Part shown: positions 47,239 through 56,415 of the stretch, piece after piece
How the letters are laid out: each line of letters starts with the position of its first letter
How positions within the stretch are numbered: the first letter of the stretch is position 1
Assembly: GCF_009728995.1 (NCBI RefSeq)
Contig: NZ_VTZW01000016.1
Span: 82,421-146,420 of the forward strand
From: Streptomonospora sp. PA3
GTDB taxonomy: Bacteria; Actinomycetota; Actinomycetes; Streptosporangiales; Streptosporangiaceae
Direction of reading: 5' to 3'
DNA: 64,000 nucleotides
The notes under the pieces: generated by a model
What the model saw: the letters and a program-made list of their open reading frames with translations, nothing else
Told to the model about the DNA's origin: nothing
Database searches by the model: none
Made by a program: the position numbers and the translations under genes

Positions 47239-48731
47239 GGGTGCTCCCTCCTCGGGCCGGCGGGCAGCGTCAGGGTGAACACCGCCCCCTGGCCGGGGGC
47301 CGAGTGCACGGCGGCCCGGCCGTGGTGCGCATCGGCGATGGCGCGCACGATGGCCAGGCCCAGCCCCGCGCCCGGCCTGCCCGCCGAGGCCGAGCCGCGG
47401 GAGAAGCGCTCGAAGATCCGCTCGTGCTCCTCCGGGGGGATACCCGGTCCCGAATCGGCGACCCACAGGGTGGCCGAGCCGTCGGGCGACATCGCCGAGC
47501 CGATGCGGATCGTGTCGCCGGGTCGGGTGTGCCGCACGGCGTTGGAGGCGAGCTGGACCATGGCCTGGGTGATCAGCTGGGGATCGGCCAGGACGGCGCC
47601 CTCGGCGACGTGCTCCAGGCGCCAGTCTCGCTCGCCCAGCGCCCGCACCTTGGCCTCGATGTCGCCGGTCAGCTCGGCGAGCCAGACCTCCTCGGGCCGG
47701 ACGAAGTCGGGGCGCTGCGCCTTGGCCAGCAGCAGCAGGTCCTCGACGATGCGCGCCATGCGGTCCAGCTCGTCGGTGACCAGCCGCACCACCTCGCGCC
47801 GCTCGTCGGGGTCGTCGCCCATCAGCTCCAGGTGGCCGCGCACGATGGTGATGGGGGTGCGCAGTTCGTGGCCCGCGTCGTCGACGAACCGGCGCTGGGT
47901 GGAGAACGCCTGCTCCAGCCGGTCGAGCATGCCGTTGAACTGCTCGGCCAGGGCCGCGATGTCGTCGTTGCCGGTGACCTCGATGCGCCGGGTGAGGTCC
48001 TCTTCGCTGATCTGTGCGGCCGCCTGGCGCACGAGCCGGACGGGGGCGAGGATGCGGCCGGCGACCCACCAGGCGGCCGCGCCCGCGAGCACCAGGCCCG
48101 CCGTGCTGACCAGGAGCAGCGTGCGCATGGTGCGGTGCACGCCGGCCATCTCGGGTTCGACGAAGTAGCCGATGACGAACCAGCCCCCGGGGCTGCCGGA
48201 GCCCGCGCGCGGCTCCACGCGGATCTTGTGCCAGCGCAGCGGCCCGGCGGGGGTCTGCTCCTGCCCGCTGCCCGCTCGGGTGGTGAGGATGCGGGCGCGC
48301 AGCCGGTCGTCGGCGGAGACGTCGTAGTGCGGTTCCTGCGCCTGCCGGACGCGGCCGGTGGCGGCGCCCGCGCCGGGCGCCTCGTCGACGTGGCCGAAGA
48401 TGATCTCGTCGGCGTCGGGGTGCTGGTCGATGATGTGGGCGCGCAGCGCGCTGTGCACGTCGGCGATCGGCTCCCCGCTCCGGCGGTCGTGGCCCTTGGC
48501 GGCGAAGCGGTGGAACTCGTCGATCTCCTGGGCCAGGGCCGTGTCGATGCGCGCGTGGGCGTCGCTGCGCAGGGTCTGCCAGGTCACCAGGTTCACCAGC
48601 GCGAGCACGCCGAACATCAGCAGCACCACCCAGACCATGATGCGCAGGCGGGCGGGCATGCTCCGCCGGGGAGCGGGAGGGGGCACGACGGGGATGGGGG
48701 CGGTGTCGCGGGTCGCGTCAGTCGTCGTCAT
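47235..48731 (-). CDS. Sensor histidine kinase
   Basis: 498 residues. Membrane helix 1 (IMVWVVLLMFGVLALVNLVT), an extracytoplasmic domain of about 120 residues rich in Asp/His/Glu, helix 2 (LLLVSTAGLVLAGAAAWWVA), HAMP, phospho-acceptor in DDAGHELRTPITIV, N-box QLASNAVRHTRPG, and GSASAGRPGAGLGLAIVRAI (G2). The ATG at 48731 lies inside the last codons of the Asp-rich membrane gene (14-bp overlap), so the three genes form one operon. Confidence 0.9.
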
Positions 48732-49047
48732 CGCCGTCCGCGCCGTCGTCGTCATCGCCTGCGTCGTCGCCGTCGTCCGCGTCGTCGTCACCGGCTCCGT
48801 CGTCGCCGTCGTCACCGGTGACGGGCGAGGGCGGCGCCACGACCCCGCCCGACGGCGAGGGCCGGGGCCCGGTGCTCTGCGCGGGGCCGGGCGAGGACGG
48901 GGCGGTGTCGGGGGACTCGCCGATGGTGACTCGTTCGGCCGGCGGCGAGGAGGCCTCCTCCCGGCCCCAGGCCCAGGCGAACGCCGCGCCCACGAGCACG
49001 GCAAGCACGACGGCGGCGATCGCGGCGGTCCGGTACAGCGGGTTCAT
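48718..49047 (-). CDS. Small membrane protein with Asp-rich C-terminal tail
   Basis: 109 residues. One membrane helix near the start (TAAIAAVVLAVLVGAAFAWA), a Ser/Pro-rich extracellular linker, then about 30 residues made almost only of Asp, Gly and Ala. The polyacidic tail is predicted outside the cell and could bind calcium or other cations. It leads the operon with the two-component system and overlaps the kinase gene by 14 bp, so it may be a sensor accessory or the system's target. No known family recognised. Confidence 0.68.
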   Translation of the reverse strand: MNPLYRTAAIAAVVLAVLVGAAFAWAWGREEASSPPAERVTIGESPDTAPSSPGPAQSTGPRPSPSGGVVAPPSPVTGDDGDDGAGDDDADDGDDAGDDDDGADGDDDD

Positions 49048-49119
49048 GGCTTTGAGACTGCCTGATCGGCGCGGCGAGCGACATGAAACGCGGATGAGAA
49101 TCCGCTCATCTGCGCCGCG

Positions 49120-49147
49120 GCGCATTCGGCCGCGCGGCCGAATGCGC
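49120..49147. repeat. 28-bp perfect palindrome
   Basis: GCGCATTCGGCCG and CGGCCGAATGCGC pair perfectly around CG. It is 73 bp upstream of the Asp-rich gene start and downstream of the ATP-binding gene, so it could be an operator for the two-component operon or a terminator. Confidence 0.6.
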
Positions 49148-49200
49148 CGGAGGCGCGCCCGCACGCGCCGTGTTGGCGGGAGCGGGCGGCAAAAGAAGCG

Positions 49201-49230
49201 GGCGCCGCCGCCGAGACCGGCGGCGGCGCC
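49201..49230 (-). terminator. Intrinsic terminator behind the ATP-binding gene
   Basis: GGCGCCGCCGCCG and CGGCGGCGGCGCC form a perfect 13-bp stem with a 4-base loop. On the minus strand CGCTTCTTTTG follows, a short T-rich run. It is 39 bp behind the stop at 49269. Confidence 0.75.
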
Positions 49231-49268
49231 CTATCCGGAAGGGCGAGGGGTTGATCGGGTGGTGCCCC

Positions 49269-49829
49269 TCAGGGCGCGTCGGGAATGGAGAACGCCGCCC
49301 AGACCACCTTTCCCTGCCCGTCGAGGATGTTCCAGCCCCAGTCGGAGCTGTAGGAGTCGATGAGGCGCAGGCCGCGCCCGCCTTCGCCGAAGCCCTCGGG
49401 CTCGCCCATCACCGGCGCCACCAGGCTCGGGTCGAAGACCATGCAGGTGAGTTCCCCGTCGCCGCGGACCATCCCGAACTGGATCGACCACTCCGAGAGC
49501 ATCGCGGTCTCCACCGGCGCGGCGTGCCGGCAGGCGTTGGTGACCAGCTCCGAGACGACCAGGCGCAAGTCGCAGGAGAGGCGCTCCAGCCCCCAGTCCT
49601 CCAGCACGCCGGCGGCGAAGTCGCGGGCCCTTTTGACCGACGCGGGGTGGAAGCCCAGCCCGCACACCGCGGTGATGGGCCGGATGAAGTGGTCCCCTAC
49701 GGGCAGCGGCGCCAGGGACAGGCCTTGCCATCCCCCCGGCACGTCGCCGACACGGGCCGACGGAACTCGGCCGCTCCCGGACTCCAGGAAGAGGCCACCG
49801 GCTCTGAAGTGGGCAGAGTGCGCAGTCAT
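49269..49829 (-). CDS. RsbW-like ATP-binding (HATPase) regulatory protein
   Basis: 186 residues. Histidine-kinase-type ATPase fold without a phospho-acceptor: LRLVVSELVTNACRHAAP (N-box), CMVFDPSL (degenerate G1) and GGRGLRLIDSYSSDWGW (G2). This is the anti-sigma/switch-kinase-like group abundant in filamentous actinobacteria and often linked to XRE and DUF397 genes. The first 50 residues lack a clear fold. ATG with AAGGAG four bases upstream. It is divergent from the DUF397 gene across 486 bp. Confidence 0.85.
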   Translation of the reverse strand: MTAHSAHFRAGGLFLESGSGRVPSARVGDVPGGWQGLSLAPLPVGDHFIRPITAVCGLGFHPASVKRARDFAAGVLEDWGLERLSCDLRLVVSELVTNACRHAAPVETAMLSEWSIQFGMVRGDGELTCMVFDPSLVAPVMGEPEGFGEGGRGLRLIDSYSSDWGWNILDGQGKVVWAAFSIPDAP

Positions 49830-50315
49830 CGCGCTCCTTGCGCTGTCGGGCTCGCACCGTACGGGTCCACTTGCATCCTTCTCGGTCGTCGCTTACAGAC
49901 GTAAGCACGAATGCATGTGCAAAACGCAGTCTAGTGAGAAGAACGCCGCGTGTCCCCCCCGTAGTCCTTCGTTATGAAAACTTAAGCGAACCACACGAAC
50001 GCCTGTACGTCCCACCCTGCGCATTCATCACGTCTGTGCAGCACACAGCATCGCACCTGACCGCTACAGCGAATGCCTCCGTTCAGCAGGGGAAGCGGAG
50101 ACCCGAATCCGACTCGGTGGTTGCGGACGAAGGTCCCCATACGCGCATAGTGGAGCGAAACGCCCCATCATGGACTCTTTGCCGGTTATCGCCGCAGTTA
50201 ACATGGTTTACTGACGCAAGCACCCCTGCAAGCACATATGCACGTGCATCATGTAGTCTGCGCGCGAGTCGCGGATGATCTTGGTATCGCGACAGGACCG
50301 AAAGAGAGAGCACAG
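49830..50315. other. Divergent regulatory spacer with two copies of a 21-bp motif
   Basis: Relatively AT-rich for this genome. GTAAGCACGAATGCATGTGC (49901-49920) and GCAAGCACATATGCACGTGC (50228-50247) match at 16 of 20 bases (17 of 21 with the following A) and are both followed by a TAGTCT/CAGTCT sequence. The left copy contains TTGCAC on the minus strand, possibly the -35 of the ATP-binding gene. They are likely binding sites of the neighbouring XRE regulator. No gene seen between them. Confidence 0.55.
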
Positions 50316-50552
50316 ATGCAGCAGACCTACAACGGCATCCCCGCCAGCAGTCTCAGGGGCGCCGTGTGGCGCAAGTCCGAGCTCAGCAACCCGAGCGGCA
50401 ACTGCGTGGAGGTCGCCCGCCTTCCCGACGGCGCGATCGCGATGCGCAACTCGCGCCACCCCCACGGTCCCGCTCTGATCTACACGCCGGCGGAGATGAC
50501 TGCCTTCGTCCGCGGAGCCAAGCAGGGCGAGTTCGATCACCTGCTCGACTGA
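50316..50552 (+). CDS. DUF397 domain protein
   Basis: 78-residue protein made of one DUF397 domain: VWRKSELSNPSGNCVEVARL, MRNSRHPHGPALIYTPAEMT and FVRGAKQGEFD are the family signatures. DUF397 genes are usually next to an XRE-DUF5753 gene and act with it as a small regulatory pair in actinobacteria; the exact role is unsettled. Here the XRE gene follows 749 bp later in the same direction, an unusually long gap filled with repeats. ATG at 50316 preceded by AAAGAGAGAG. Confidence 0.9.
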   Translation: MQQTYNGIPASSLRGAVWRKSELSNPSGNCVEVARLPDGAIAMRNSRHPHGPALIYTPAEMTAFVRGAKQGEFDHLLD

Positions 50553-51300
50553 GACGCCTGCGAGCGTAGGCGGCCCGGCGCGGGTGGCCCGCAGCGCGAC
50601 CGGATCCGAGGATGGGACGGTCCGCGCTCCCAGAACCGCCCCCGCCCCACATTGACCCCCGTGACGCCTCCGGGGATGGCCGGGCCGGCCTGGACCCCTC
50701 CAGCGGACACCGCTCCCTCCGCCTCCCACTCTCGACGGCGACGCCCCGCAACCCCGCCTCCTCCCCGGCGAAGACGTCTGCGCCCCCTCCCGTCACTCCC
50801 CGCCGCCCCAACGGAGACGCTGCGCGCACCTGCCCGCCCGTCACCCGCCGCCGCCCCAACGGAGACGCTCCGCGCACCTGCCCGCCCGTCACCCGCCGCC
50901 GCCCCAACGGAGACGCTCCGCGTCACCTGTCTGTTTCTTCGCACTCCCGATGACCTTTCGCGCGCGCACGCGCGCGAGGGAGTGGCGAGCGCTTCCGGTG
51001 GTAACAGCGCAATCAGCGGCCCTCGCGCATATCTTCACGGAAATCCGTGGCTCTTTCGGCAATGGCATCGCAATTCAATGGATTCTGCGGCAACAGACCC
51101 CCATCGGCCCGGCAGGCCGCCGCTCCGGCGCATGCCGGCGGGCCGCCGAGATCATCACGGATCCGTCTTCGCCTGCTCACAGCGTGTGCACCTAACAGCG
51201 TTCGGTGACGATACCGAGCGTGCACGGCCTTCTGCGGCAATTGCCGTAAGGGCCGCTATTCTGATTCACTGGCTCGGTCAGCTGCTCTCGGAGGGGCAAA
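50553..51300. other. Repeat-rich spacer between DUF397 and XRE genes
   Basis: 748 bp. The first part is GC-rich and ends in a 48-bp tandem array. Next comes an alternating CG palindrome (50958-50977). The last 300 bp are lower in GC and hold a hairpin CACGGA/TCCGTG (51036-51049), the palindrome CGGCAATTGCCG (51235-51246) and a TATTCT (51257-51262) that may be the -10 for the XRE gene. Open frames over the array reflect the period of 48, a multiple of three, and are not supported as genes. Confidence 0.5.
50800..50930 (+). repeat. 48-bp tandem repeat array, about three copies
   Basis: AACGGAGACGC recurs at 50810, 50858 and 50906. The unit reads AACGGAGACGCTGCGCGCAC and continues with CTGCCCGCCCGTCACCCGCC. 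Copies 1 and 2 differ at one base in the unit; the third ends in CGTCACCTGTCTG. A partial copy may precede. A single inverted relative lies at 40259-40310. Confidence 0.8.
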
Positions 51301-52209
51301 ATGGAGATAGCGCGGCCGGATGAGGACACTCCTCCCGCGAATGTACTCGCCCAGTCCCGGGGCGGGCCCACTGTGTTGCGCATCCTGCTCGGGACCCAGT
51401 TGCGGCGGCTGCGCACGGCCAAGGGCATCAGCCGCGAGGACGCCGGCTACGAGATCCGCGCGTCGCACGCCAAGATCAGCCGGCTGGAACTGGGTCAGGT
51501 CAGCTTCAAGGAGCGCGACGTCGCCGACCTGCTCTCCCTCTACGGCGTCGAGGACCCCGAGGAGCGGAGCACGTTGCTCTCCCTGGCGCGCCAGGCCAAC
51601 AACCCCGGCTGGTGGCACAAGTACAGCGACGTCCTGCCCAGCTGGTTCGAGGTCTACGTCGGCCTGGAAGAGGCCGCCTCGATCATCCGCACTTATGAAC
51701 TGCAGTTCGTGCCGGGCCTGCTGCAGGCCGAGGAGTACGCCCGCGCAGTGATCATGCTGGGGCACGGCAACGCCCCCGTCGACGAGATCGACCGCCGGGT
51801 GCATCTGCGCATGACCCGCCAGGAGCGCCTGACCGGCCCCAACGCCCCGCGGCTGTGGGCCGTGGTGGACGAGGCCGCACTGCGCCGACCGCTGGGCGGC
51901 ACCCACGCCATGCGCGCGCAGCTGGAGCACCTCATCGAGATGGCCACGCTGCCCAACGTCACACTGCAGATCGTGCCTTTCGCGCGAGGCGGGCACGCCG
52001 CGGCGGGCGGCCCGTTCAGCATCCTGCGGTTCACCGGCGCCGACCTGCCCGACGTCGTCTACCTGGAGCAGCTGACCAGCTCGGTCTACTTCGACAAGCC
52101 CGAGGAGACCGACCACTATATGGCGGTCATGGACCGGCTCTGCCTGGAGGCCGCCCCGGCCTCGGAGACGCCCCGCTACCTGCGGCGCATCCTCGACGAC
52201 CTCGGCTGA
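51301..52209 (+). CDS. XRE-family regulator with DUF5753 domain
   Basis: 302 residues. HTH at about 25-80 (LLGTQLRRLRTAKGISREDA, RASHAKISRLELGQVSFKER). The rest is DUF5753: WWHKYSDVLPSWFEVYVGLE, QFVPGLLQAEEYARAVI, VDEAALRRPLGG, YLEQLTSSVYFDKPEE. This class pairs with DUF397 and RsbW-like proteins. ATG with GGAGGGG four bases upstream. It probably binds the repeated motif at 49901 and 50228 (inference). A small hairpin follows at 52212. Confidence 0.9.
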   Translation: MEIARPDEDTPPANVLAQSRGGPTVLRILLGTQLRRLRTAKGISREDAGYEIRASHAKISRLELGQVSFKERDVADLLSLYGVEDPEERSTLLSLARQANNPGWWHKYSDVLPSWFEVYVGLEEAASIIRTYELQFVPGLLQAEEYARAVIMLGHGNAPVDEIDRRVHLRMTRQERLTGPNAPRLWAVVDEAALRRPLGGTHAMRAQLEHLIEMATLPNVTLQIVPFARGGHAAAGGPFSILRFTGADLPDVVYLEQLTSSVYFDKPEETDHYMAVMDRLCLEAAPASETPRYLRRILDDLG

Positions 52210-52211
52210 CG

Positions 52212-52225
52212 CCGCCTTTCGGCGG
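52212..52225 (+). terminator. Short hairpin behind the XRE gene
   Basis: CCGCC and GGCGG pair around TTTC immediately behind the stop. Short stem without T-run; weak terminator at best. Confidence 0.4.
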
Positions 52226-52527
52226 AGGGATGCCGGGCGCCCCGCCCAGGGCAGGCCCTCCGCCGCTCGGCGCGCCCGGTGCCGCCCGCAGCGCGGCGGC
52301 GGCCGACACCGTCCTCGGGCTCGCGCCTCGTGGCGGCGACGCCCCACGGCCGCCTCGGCGCGGCCGGTCACCAGCGTCTTTCTTCTCATGACGGGATTGA
52401 CTTCTAGTTAGTCCGGAGACCAAACTAATCCCACCGCGGTGTGCGCCGGTTCCCATGCCGACCCAGCGCGCAGACCCCTTCCCCCATCCCGATCACCCCA
52501 GATCACGACGCGCTTGGAGGTCCGACG
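52226..52527. other. Spacer and leader upstream of xylB
   Basis: About 300 bp. The left half is Arg/Pro-coding-like GC-rich sequence with no gene. The right half holds the candidate promoter/operator at 52397-52429. Confidence 0.4.
52397..52429 (+). promoter_or_regulatory. xyl promoter region with ROK-type inverted repeat
   Basis: TTGACT (52397-52402) is a good -35. TTAGTCC (52408-52414) and AAACTAA (52422-52428) form an imperfect inverted repeat of the TTAGT type bound by ROK-family XylR repressors. No xylR is encoded nearby in the window. Confidence 0.5.
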
Positions 52528-53919
52528 ATGCTGGTCGCGGGAGTGGACTCGTCCACCCAGGGCACCAAGATCATGGTGCGCGACGCGGAGACCGGACTGC
52601 TGGTGCGCAACGCCAAGGCGTCCCACCCCGACGGCACCGAGATCGACCCGCGGCACTGGTGGGACGCCCTGATGCAGGCCTGCGGCGACGGCCTGCTGGA
52701 CGGTGTCGCCGCCATCGGCGTCGGCGCCCAGCAGCACGGCATGGTCGCCCTCGACGGCGCCGGAGAGGTCGTGCGCCCGGCCCTGCTGTGGAACGACACC
52801 CGATCCGCCGGCGCCGCCCAGGACCTCATCCGCGAACTCGGCGGCCCGGCCGAATGGGCGCAGGCGGTCGGCAGCGTCCCCGTGGCCAGCCTGACCGTCA
52901 CCAAGCTGCGCTGGCTGGCCGAGCACGAGCCCGACAACGCCGCCCGGACCCAACAGGTCATGCTCCCCCACGACTGGCTGACCTGGCGGCTGCGCGGCGG
53001 TACCGACCCCGTCACCGACCGCGGCGACGCCTCGGGCACCGGCTACTTCGACACCGCGCAGGGCACCTACCGCCCCGACCTGCTGCGCATGGCGTTCGGC
53101 CGGGACCTGAGCGTGCCCCGCGTGGCCCGGCCCGCGGAGAACGCCGGTCCGGTGCAGGTGCCGGGCCTGCCCGAGATCGGCGCCGTCGCACCGGGTACCG
53201 GCGACAACATGGCCGCGGCCCTGGGACTGGAGGCCCGCCCCGGCGACGTCGTCGTGTCGCTGGGGACCTCGGGCACCGCCTTCGCGGTCTCCGACAAGCC
53301 CGTCGCCGACGCCTCCGGTCTGGTGACCGGGTTCGCCGACGCCACCGGCCGGTTCCTGCCGCTGGTGGCCACCCTGAACGCGGCCCGCGTCCTCGACGCC
53401 GGCGCGCGGATGCTCGGCGTCGACCTGGAGGAGTTCGGCCGCCTGGCCCTCTCGGCGCCCGCCGGTGCCGAAGGGCTGACGCTGCTGCCCTACCTCGACG
53501 GCGAGCGCACCCCCAACCTGCCCGACGCGACCGGCCGCCTCGACGGCATGACGCGGGCCAACCTCCACCCCGCCGCCATAGCCCGCGCGTTCGTCGAGGG
53601 CATGCTGTGCGGGCTGGCCGACGCCGTGGACGCGCTGACCGCCCAGGACGTGCCCGTCCACCGCGTGCTGCTGATCGGCGGCGCCGCCCGCTCGGCGGCG
53701 GTGCGCACGATCGCGCCCCAGATCCTGGGCCGGCCGGTCGTCGTGCCCCCACCGGGCGAATACGTCGCCGACGGCGCGGCGCGCCAGGCCGCCTGGGTGC
53801 TCGCGGGCACCCCCGAGCCGCCGGAGTGGTCCGGGCCCGGCAGCGCGGAGGTCTACGAGGCCGACCCCACTCCGGACGTGCGCGAGCGCTACGCCCGCGC
53901 GCGCTCCGCCGTCGCCTGA
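52528..53919 (+). CDS. xylB: Xylulokinase
   Basis: 463-residue FGGY carbohydrate kinase phosphorylating D-xylulose. [17 protein letters not shown] (phosphate loop 1), [23 protein letters not shown] with substrate contacts, [23 protein letters not shown] (phosphate loop 2) and [20 protein letters not shown] (adenosine loop) are in order. ATG at 52528 with GGAGG seven bases upstream, preferred over a longer frame. First gene of a two-gene operon with xylA, 71 bp apart. Confidence 0.93.
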   Translation: MLVAGVDSSTQGTKIMVRDAETGLLVRNAKASHPDGTEIDPRHWWDALMQACGDGLLDGVAAIGVGAQQHGMVALDGAGEVVRPALLWNDTRSAGAAQDLIRELGGPAEWAQAVGSVPVASLTVTKLRWLAEHEPDNAARTQQVMLPHDWLTWRLRGGTDPVTDRGDASGTGYFDTAQGTYRPDLLRMAFGRDLSVPRVARPAENAGPVQVPGLPEIGAVAPGTGDNMAAALGLEARPGDVVVSLGTSGTAFAVSDKPVADASGLVTGFADATGRFLPLVATLNAARVLDAGARMLGVDLEEFGRLALSAPAGAEGLTLLPYLDGERTPNLPDATGRLDGMTRANLHPAAIARAFVEGMLCGLADAVDALTAQDVPVHRVLLIGGAARSAAVRTIAPQILGRPVVVPPPGEYVADGAARQAAWVLAGTPEPPEWSGPGSAEVYEADPTPDVRERYARARSAVA

Positions 53920-53990
53920 CCGGCGCCGGCGAAGACCCGCTACGGGGACCGGATCCGCTCCCCGAGCCGATATTGAGCGAGGACTCGACA

Positions 53991-55148
53991 ATGAACGACT
54001 ACCAGCCCGTCCGCGAGGACAAGTTCACCTTCGGCCTGTGGACGGTGGGGTGGCGCGGCGTCAACACCTTCGGCGAGCCGGTGCGCCCGGTGCTGGACGC
54101 CGTCGACGCCGTCCGCCGCCTCTCCGACCTGGGTGCCTACGGGATCACCTTCCACGACGACGACCTCATCCCGCCCGGCAGCGGCGCCTCGGCCCGCGAC
54201 CAGATCCTCAAGCGCTTCCGCGGCGCCCTGGAGGACACCGGTCTGGCGGTGCCGATGGTCACCACCAACCTGTTCGCCCACCCGGTGTTCCGCGACGGCG
54301 GGTTCACCTCCAACAGCCGCGACGTGCGCCGCTACGCCATCCGCAAGGTCATCCGCAACATCGACCTGGCGGCGGAGATGGGCGCGCAGACCTACGTGTG
54401 CTGGAACGGCCAGGACGGCGCCGAGTCCGAGGCCGGCAAGGACGACCGCGCCCAGCTCGATCGGCTGCGGGAGGCCATGAACATCCTCTGCGCCTACGTG
54501 CGCGAGCAGGGCTACGATATGCGGTTCGCGCTGGAGCCCAAGCCCAACGAGCCGCGCGGCGACGTTCTGCTGCCGACCGTGGGCCACGCGCTGGCGTTCA
54601 TCAACGAGCTCGACCACCCCGAGATGGTGGGAGTCAACCCCGAGGTCGGCCACGAGCAGATGGCCGGGCTGAACTTCGCCCACGGCGTCGCCCAGGCGCT
54701 GTGGCACGGCAAGCTCTACCACATCGACCTCAACGGGCAGCGGGGCGTGAAGTTCGACCAGGACCTGCGCTTCGGCGCCGGCGACCTGAGGGAGGCGTTC
54801 TTCCTCGTCGACCTGCTGGAGAACGCCGGATACACCGGGTCGCGGCAGTTCGACTTCAAGCCGCCGCGGACCGAGGACATGGAGGGCGTGTGGGCCTCGG
54901 CCGCGGGCTGCATGCGCAACTACCTGATCCTGCGGGAGAAGTCCAAGGCGTTCCGCGCCGACCCCGAGGTGCAGGCGGCCCTGGAGGCCTCGCGCGTGGG
55001 TGAGCTGTCGGTGCCCACGCTCGCCCAGGGCGAGTCGCTCTCCGACCTGATGTCGGAGGAGCTGGACCTGGCTTCGGCGGGCGAGCGCGGCTACCACTTC
55101 GAACGCCTGGACCAGCTGGCGCTGGACCACCTGATGGGCGTGCGCTGA
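53991..55148 (+). CDS. xylA: Xylose isomerase
   Basis: 385 residues, the length of actinobacterial class I enzymes. It converts D-xylose to D-xylulose. TFHDDDLIP (catalytic His/Asp), [21 protein letters not shown] (metal Glu, catalytic Lys), [11 protein letters not shown] (bridging Glu and His), HIDLNGQ and [11 protein letters not shown] (metal Asp pair) and [10 protein letters not shown] are all present. ATG with GAGG upstream. No xylose transporter gene is in the window. Confidence 0.96.
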   Translation: MNDYQPVREDKFTFGLWTVGWRGVNTFGEPVRPVLDAVDAVRRLSDLGAYGITFHDDDLIPPGSGASARDQILKRFRGALEDTGLAVPMVTTNLFAHPVFRDGGFTSNSRDVRRYAIRKVIRNIDLAAEMGAQTYVCWNGQDGAESEAGKDDRAQLDRLREAMNILCAYVREQGYDMRFALEPKPNEPRGDVLLPTVGHALAFINELDHPEMVGVNPEVGHEQMAGLNFAHGVAQALWHGKLYHIDLNGQRGVKFDQDLRFGAGDLREAFFLVDLLENAGYTGSRQFDFKPPRTEDMEGVWASAAGCMRNYLILREKSKAFRADPEVQAALEASRVGELSVPTLAQGESLSDLMSEELDLASAGERGYHFERLDQLALDHLMGVR

Positions 55149-55172
55149 CCGACACCGCTCCCCGACCCCCCG

Positions 55173-55210
55173 CCGCCGCCGGCCGGGTCTCCCCCTCCGG
55201 CCGGCGGCGG
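55173..55210. terminator. Bidirectional GC hairpin
   Basis: CCGCCGCCGGCCGG and CCGGCCGGCGGCGG form a perfect 14-bp stem with a 10-base loop between the convergent xylA and ferredoxin-reductase genes. Confidence 0.7.
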
Positions 55211-55242
55211 CCTCCCCTGCGTACGCAGCTCCGGGCGGCGGC

Positions 55243-56415
55243 TTACACCGGGGCCGCCGCCCGGCCAATCCCGCGGCGCAGCCGAGTGAACGTTCGCGGC
55301 CGGTTCACGGCCGCCGCGGCGGTCGGCTCGCCGCCGCGTTCGTAGACCGCCGCGAACGAGCGCTCGGCGAACGATCCCTCCACGATCCGCACCTCGTCGC
55401 CCGGCCGGACCTCTCCGGCGAACTGCAGGCGCATCCCGTACTGGTCGGACCAGAAATAGGGAGTGCGCCGGTACTCGCGGACGGTGCGCCCGGCGAGCAG
55501 GTTGGCGGCCGCCACAACCGGCTGCTCGGTCGCGCTGGTCCAGTGCTCGGCCCGCGCGCTCGCGCCGTCGGCTCCGCGCAGCCGCGCCACGTCGCCTACG
55601 GCGGCGACTCCTCCGGCGGCGGTGAGCAGGCCGGTGTCGCAGACGACGCCGTCGTCCAGCTCCAGGCCCGAGCCGCGCAGCCAGTCGGTGTTGGGCCGTG
55701 CTCCGATGCCCATGACCACCACGTCGGCCTGCACGACGGTGCCGTCGGCGAGTTCGACGCCGGTGACCCTTTCGCGCCCGCGCAGGCCGCGGACGGGGAC
55801 GCCGCACAGCAGCCGTACGCCGTTGTCGGCGTGCAGTCCGGCGCATGCGCCGGCGACCTGCGGGCCCAGCACGGGCTCCAGCGGCGTGCCGAGGGCCTCG
55901 ACGACGGTCGTCTCCAGACCCAGCGCCGAACAGGCCGAGGCGATCTCGGCGCCGATGAACGAGCCGCCGATGACGGCCACCGCCGGCGCGCCGGCGGTGA
56001 GGTCGGCACGCAGCGCGTCGGCGTCGGCCAGGCTGCGCAGGACGTGGACCCCGGCCATCCCGGCGCTGCCCGGAAGCCGCCTGGGCGCGGCGCCGGTGGC
56101 GGCCACGACCGCATCGGCGGCGACCTCGGTGCCGTCGGAGAGCGCGACGGCGCGCCGGGTCCGGTCGAGGCCGACGGCGCGCACGCCCAGCCGCCAGTCG
56201 ATCTCCAGGCGTGCCTCGTCGTCGGCGTCGAGCAGGGCGATGTCGGCGGCCCCGACCTTGCCCAGCAGGTACTCCTTGGACAGCGGCGGGCGGTCGTAGG
56301 GCGGGCGGGCCTCGTCGCCGACGACGGTCAGGCGCCCCTCGAAGCCCTGGTCGCGCAGCGCGCGTGCGGTCTCCAGGCCGGCCAGGGACGCGCCGACCAC
56401 CGCCACGGCCCTCAT
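55243..56415 (-). CDS. FAD/NAD(P)H ferredoxin reductase (BphA4-like)
   Basis: 390 residues. VVGASLAGLETARALRDQGF (FAD), RPPYDRPPLSKEYLLGK (typical of ring-hydroxylase reductases), AVIGGSFIGAEIASACSALG (NAD), VVMGIGARPNTDWL and GVAAVGDVARL. It passes electrons to the Rieske ferredoxin encoded just upstream, whose stop it overlaps (ATGA). Together they are the likely electron supply of the Rieske oxygenase at 60821. Confidence 0.9.
   Translation of the reverse strand: MRAVAVVGASLAGLETARALRDQGFEGRLTVVGDEARPPYDRPPLSKEYLLGKVGAADIALLDADDEARLEIDWRLGVRAVGLDRTRRAVALSDGTEVAADAVVAATGAAPRRLPGSAGMAGVHVLRSLADADALRADLTAGAPAVAVIGGSFIGAEIASACSALGLETTVVEALGTPLEPVLGPQVAGACAGLHADNGVRLLCGVPVRGLRGRERVTGVELADGTVVQADVVVMGIGARPNTDWLRGSGLELDDGVVCDTGLLTAAGGVAAVGDVARLRGADGASARAEHWTSATEQPVVAAANLLAGRTVREYRRTPYFWSDQYGMRLQFAGEVRPGDEVRIVEGSFAERSFAAVYERGGEPTAAAAVNRPRTFTRLRRGIGRAAAPV

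Noticed and set aside
50800-50930. CRISPR-like array
   Set aside because: Units are directly contiguous with no variable spacers, only three copies, and no cas genes.
50612-50953. Open frame across the tandem repeats as a repeat protein
   Set aside because: The period of 48 keeps several frames open on both strands; no ribosome site, and the same unit occurs inverted in noncoding DNA.
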